Origin: Alisma plantago-aquatica
Taxonomy: Eukaryota > Streptophyta > Magnoliopsida > Alismatales > Alismataceae
Length of the DNA: 64,000 nt
NCBI GenBank assembly: GCA_963693085.1
Contig: OY856410.1
Location: forward strand, 1,393,424,863-1,393,488,862
Direction: 5' to 3'
Shown: in pieces, positions 62,464 through 64,000 of the stretch
How the letters are laid out: each line of letters opens with the position of its first letter
How positions within the stretch are numbered: the first letter of the stretch is position 1
The notes under the pieces: generated by a model
The model's input: the letters and a program-made list of their open reading frames with translations, nothing else
What the model was told of the DNA's origin: nothing
The model's database searches: none
Program-made: the position numbers and the translations under genes

Positions 62464-62625
62464 TTGCGGCCACCTAGAAAGTTGTATGTACTATCGGGCC
62501 TATGTCAATAGTACCAAGTTGCTTCGATAAATTTTGATCAAAACAATGTGATATTGTCGGTAGTATCGACATGTAGAGTCGATACTACTAAGGCTTCTTG
62601 ATTCTTCTCTATTCCAACCTAAGTA
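62464..62625 (-). other. Ath-C residual palindrome-cluster segment
   Basis: About 160 bp with TAGTATCGAC-type motifs like those at 54484-55110. It is fused to integrase sequence on the right and LTR on the left. The 3' ORF, 3' UTR and PPT seen in Ath-B are absent. Confidence 0.7.
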
Positions 62626-64000
62626 GTCCTAGAACTAGCACGATGACCCTCAATAGGTAAAGAATGACAGTGTGCTAATATGCTCTCAAACTCACATTAT
62701 GTCACACATTTCCTCAAAATACCATCCCTACATTGCTTGAGCAAAATGGGATAATCCCAAATATAATACCTTAATGAGTGGAAGAATTTCTTCTTCTCAT
62801 GGTAACCCCAATCCTCCTTCATCTCTCCACATGCTAAGTAGTTTACAATGTTTGCAAGCCAAGGATTCTTACTTTTCATAGCAAAGAGCTGCTCATCTAG
62901 GAATTCCTCCACTATAGTTATATCTATGTCCTTTTCATCCACCCTTTGAAGCCTAGAGAGGTGATCAACCACCACATTCTCAGTGCCTGTTTCATTTTTA
63001 ATTTCAATATCAAATTCCGACTATAGCAATATCCATATAATCAGTCTAGCCTTTGCATCTATTTTTTGTAACAAATACATTTTGCCCCATGATCAGTCCA
63101 AACAATTATCTTAGCCCCTATCAAATATTGGCAGAACTTCTCAAAACTAAAAACTACCACCAAAAGCTCTTTTTCTATCATCGTCTAATTCAACTGGGCA
63201 TCATTAAGTGTTTTGGACACATAATAGATGACCACATGGGCCTTATCTTGGCATTGGCCTAGAACAACCCCCACTGCATAATCTGATGTGTCACACACCA
63301 GCTCAAAAGGTTGGTTCCAATCTAGATCAAGGACAATAGGTGAAAAGACTAGCTTCTCCTTTAACACATCAAATGCCTTTACACCTCACTTTTTAGAATT
63401 AAAATCAACATCCTTTTCTAACAGCTCAAAGGGCAGTTTGGCAATTTTCAAAAAATTCTTTGAAAATCTTTGATAGAACCCAGTGTGTCCTAAAAACCTC
63501 CTCACTCCCTTCACAGATGATGGTAGAGGTAGCTTGAATATTACTTCTATCTTTACCTGATCCACCTCCATTCCTTTACTGGACACCTTGTATCCCAAAA
63601 ATTTTCCCTCACTCATCATCATATGACATTTTTCCCAGTTCAAAACTAAGTGAGCGTCCTCACATCTCAGCAACACCTAATCAATATTAGAAAGGCAATC
63701 CTCAAATGATTTCCTATAAACCAAAAAATCATCCATGAATACCTCCAAACATCACTCTACCATATCAGAGAAGATGGCGAGCATGTATCACTAGAAATTA
63801 GTCAGTGCATAAATGGAATTTGACGATATGCGAAAGTGCCATAAGGATAAGTGAAGGTAGATTTCTCTTGATCTTGTGGCTCGATAGAAATTTGGTTGTA
63901 TCCAGAGTAGTCGTCGATAAAACAAAAATGCGAGCGGATGGAGAGCCACTCAAGAATTTGATCAATAAAAGGGAGTGGGAAATGATCCTTCAAAGTGACA
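62626..64000 (-). pseudogene. Ath-C pol remnant (RT, RNase H, start of integrase); runs off the window
   Basis: From right to left: RT motifs (63802-63993; KDHFPLPFIDQ, FIDDYSGYNQI, TFTYPYGTFAY), catalytic EVFMDDF near 63735-63755 with a TGA stop six residues upstream of FMDD, RT C-terminus (63386-63676; LNWEKCHMM, VRRFLGHTGFYQRF), RNase H (63185-63367, with CDTSDYAVG intact), the VVDHLSRLQRVDEKDI linker (62697-62975), and the beginning of the integrase zinc finger, cut at about 62626. It is close to Ath-B by eye but keeps residues Ath-B has lost. The 5' part lies beyond 64000. Confidence 0.85.

Overview
This window is plant repeat-rich nuclear DNA, most likely pericentromeric heterochromatin of a flowering plant. 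It is AT-rich. I recognise no host gene: every part I can assign belongs to a retrotransposon or its wreckage. The evidence for a plant is the set of families present: Athila-like Ty3/gypsy elements with tRNA-Asp primer sites, a Ty1/copia element and a Cassandra TRIM with initiator-Met primer sites, and a long-LTR non-autonomous element. The species cannot be named from this.

The layout is a nest, oldest to youngest. (1) Ath-A: an Athila-like pol remnant on the minus strand (1-1682), cut inside its reverse transcriptase; its other half must lie beyond 64000. (2) Ath-C and Ath-B: two related Athila-like elements in tandem on the minus strand. Ath-C (62464-64000 and beyond) keeps RT, RNase H and the start of integrase. 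It is followed, reading leftward, by an LTR (61421-62463), a 69-nt tRNA-Asp relic (61346-61414), a second LTR cut down to its 3' 420 bp (60925-61345), a PBS, and then Ath-B: gag, protease, RT, RNase H, integrase, a 3' ORF, a PPT at 51943 and a 3' LTR starting at 51942. (3) That 3' LTR has been split twice. A 27.5-kb array (1903-29441) of a long-LTR element sits at one place. A copia element (29713-49961) sits at the other, with TSD TTTCC/TTTGC. The LTR pieces are 1683-1902, 29442-29712 and 49962-51942. (4) A gag-only Athila-type element (TRG, 37255-48550, plus strand, perfect TSD GTTCA) sits inside the copia 5' LTR. A Cassandra TRIM with 5S rRNA-derived LTRs (52206-53034) sits inside the Ath-B 3' ORF.

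The long-LTR array is seven LTRs (about 3.44 kb when full length) alternating with six non-coding internal regions (842-845 bp), all head to tail. Each internal region runs exactly from a PBS to a PPT, so this is an LTR-internal-LTR-internal chain and not an ordinary satellite. LTR1 and LTR6 carry internal deletions.

The observations most worth a second look are these. The tRNA-Asp relic, with its post-transcriptional CCA, lies at the join of two Athila-like elements and looks like a fossil of a reverse-transcription accident in which the primer was copied. There is also a candidate internal promoter (TATA plus about 600 bp of degenerate palindromes) in front of the Ath-B 3' ORF. Three unrelated families have clusters of short palindromes upstream of TATA boxes or ORFs. 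Finally, the TRG second ORF is one unbroken frame interrupted only by stop codons, almost all TAG.
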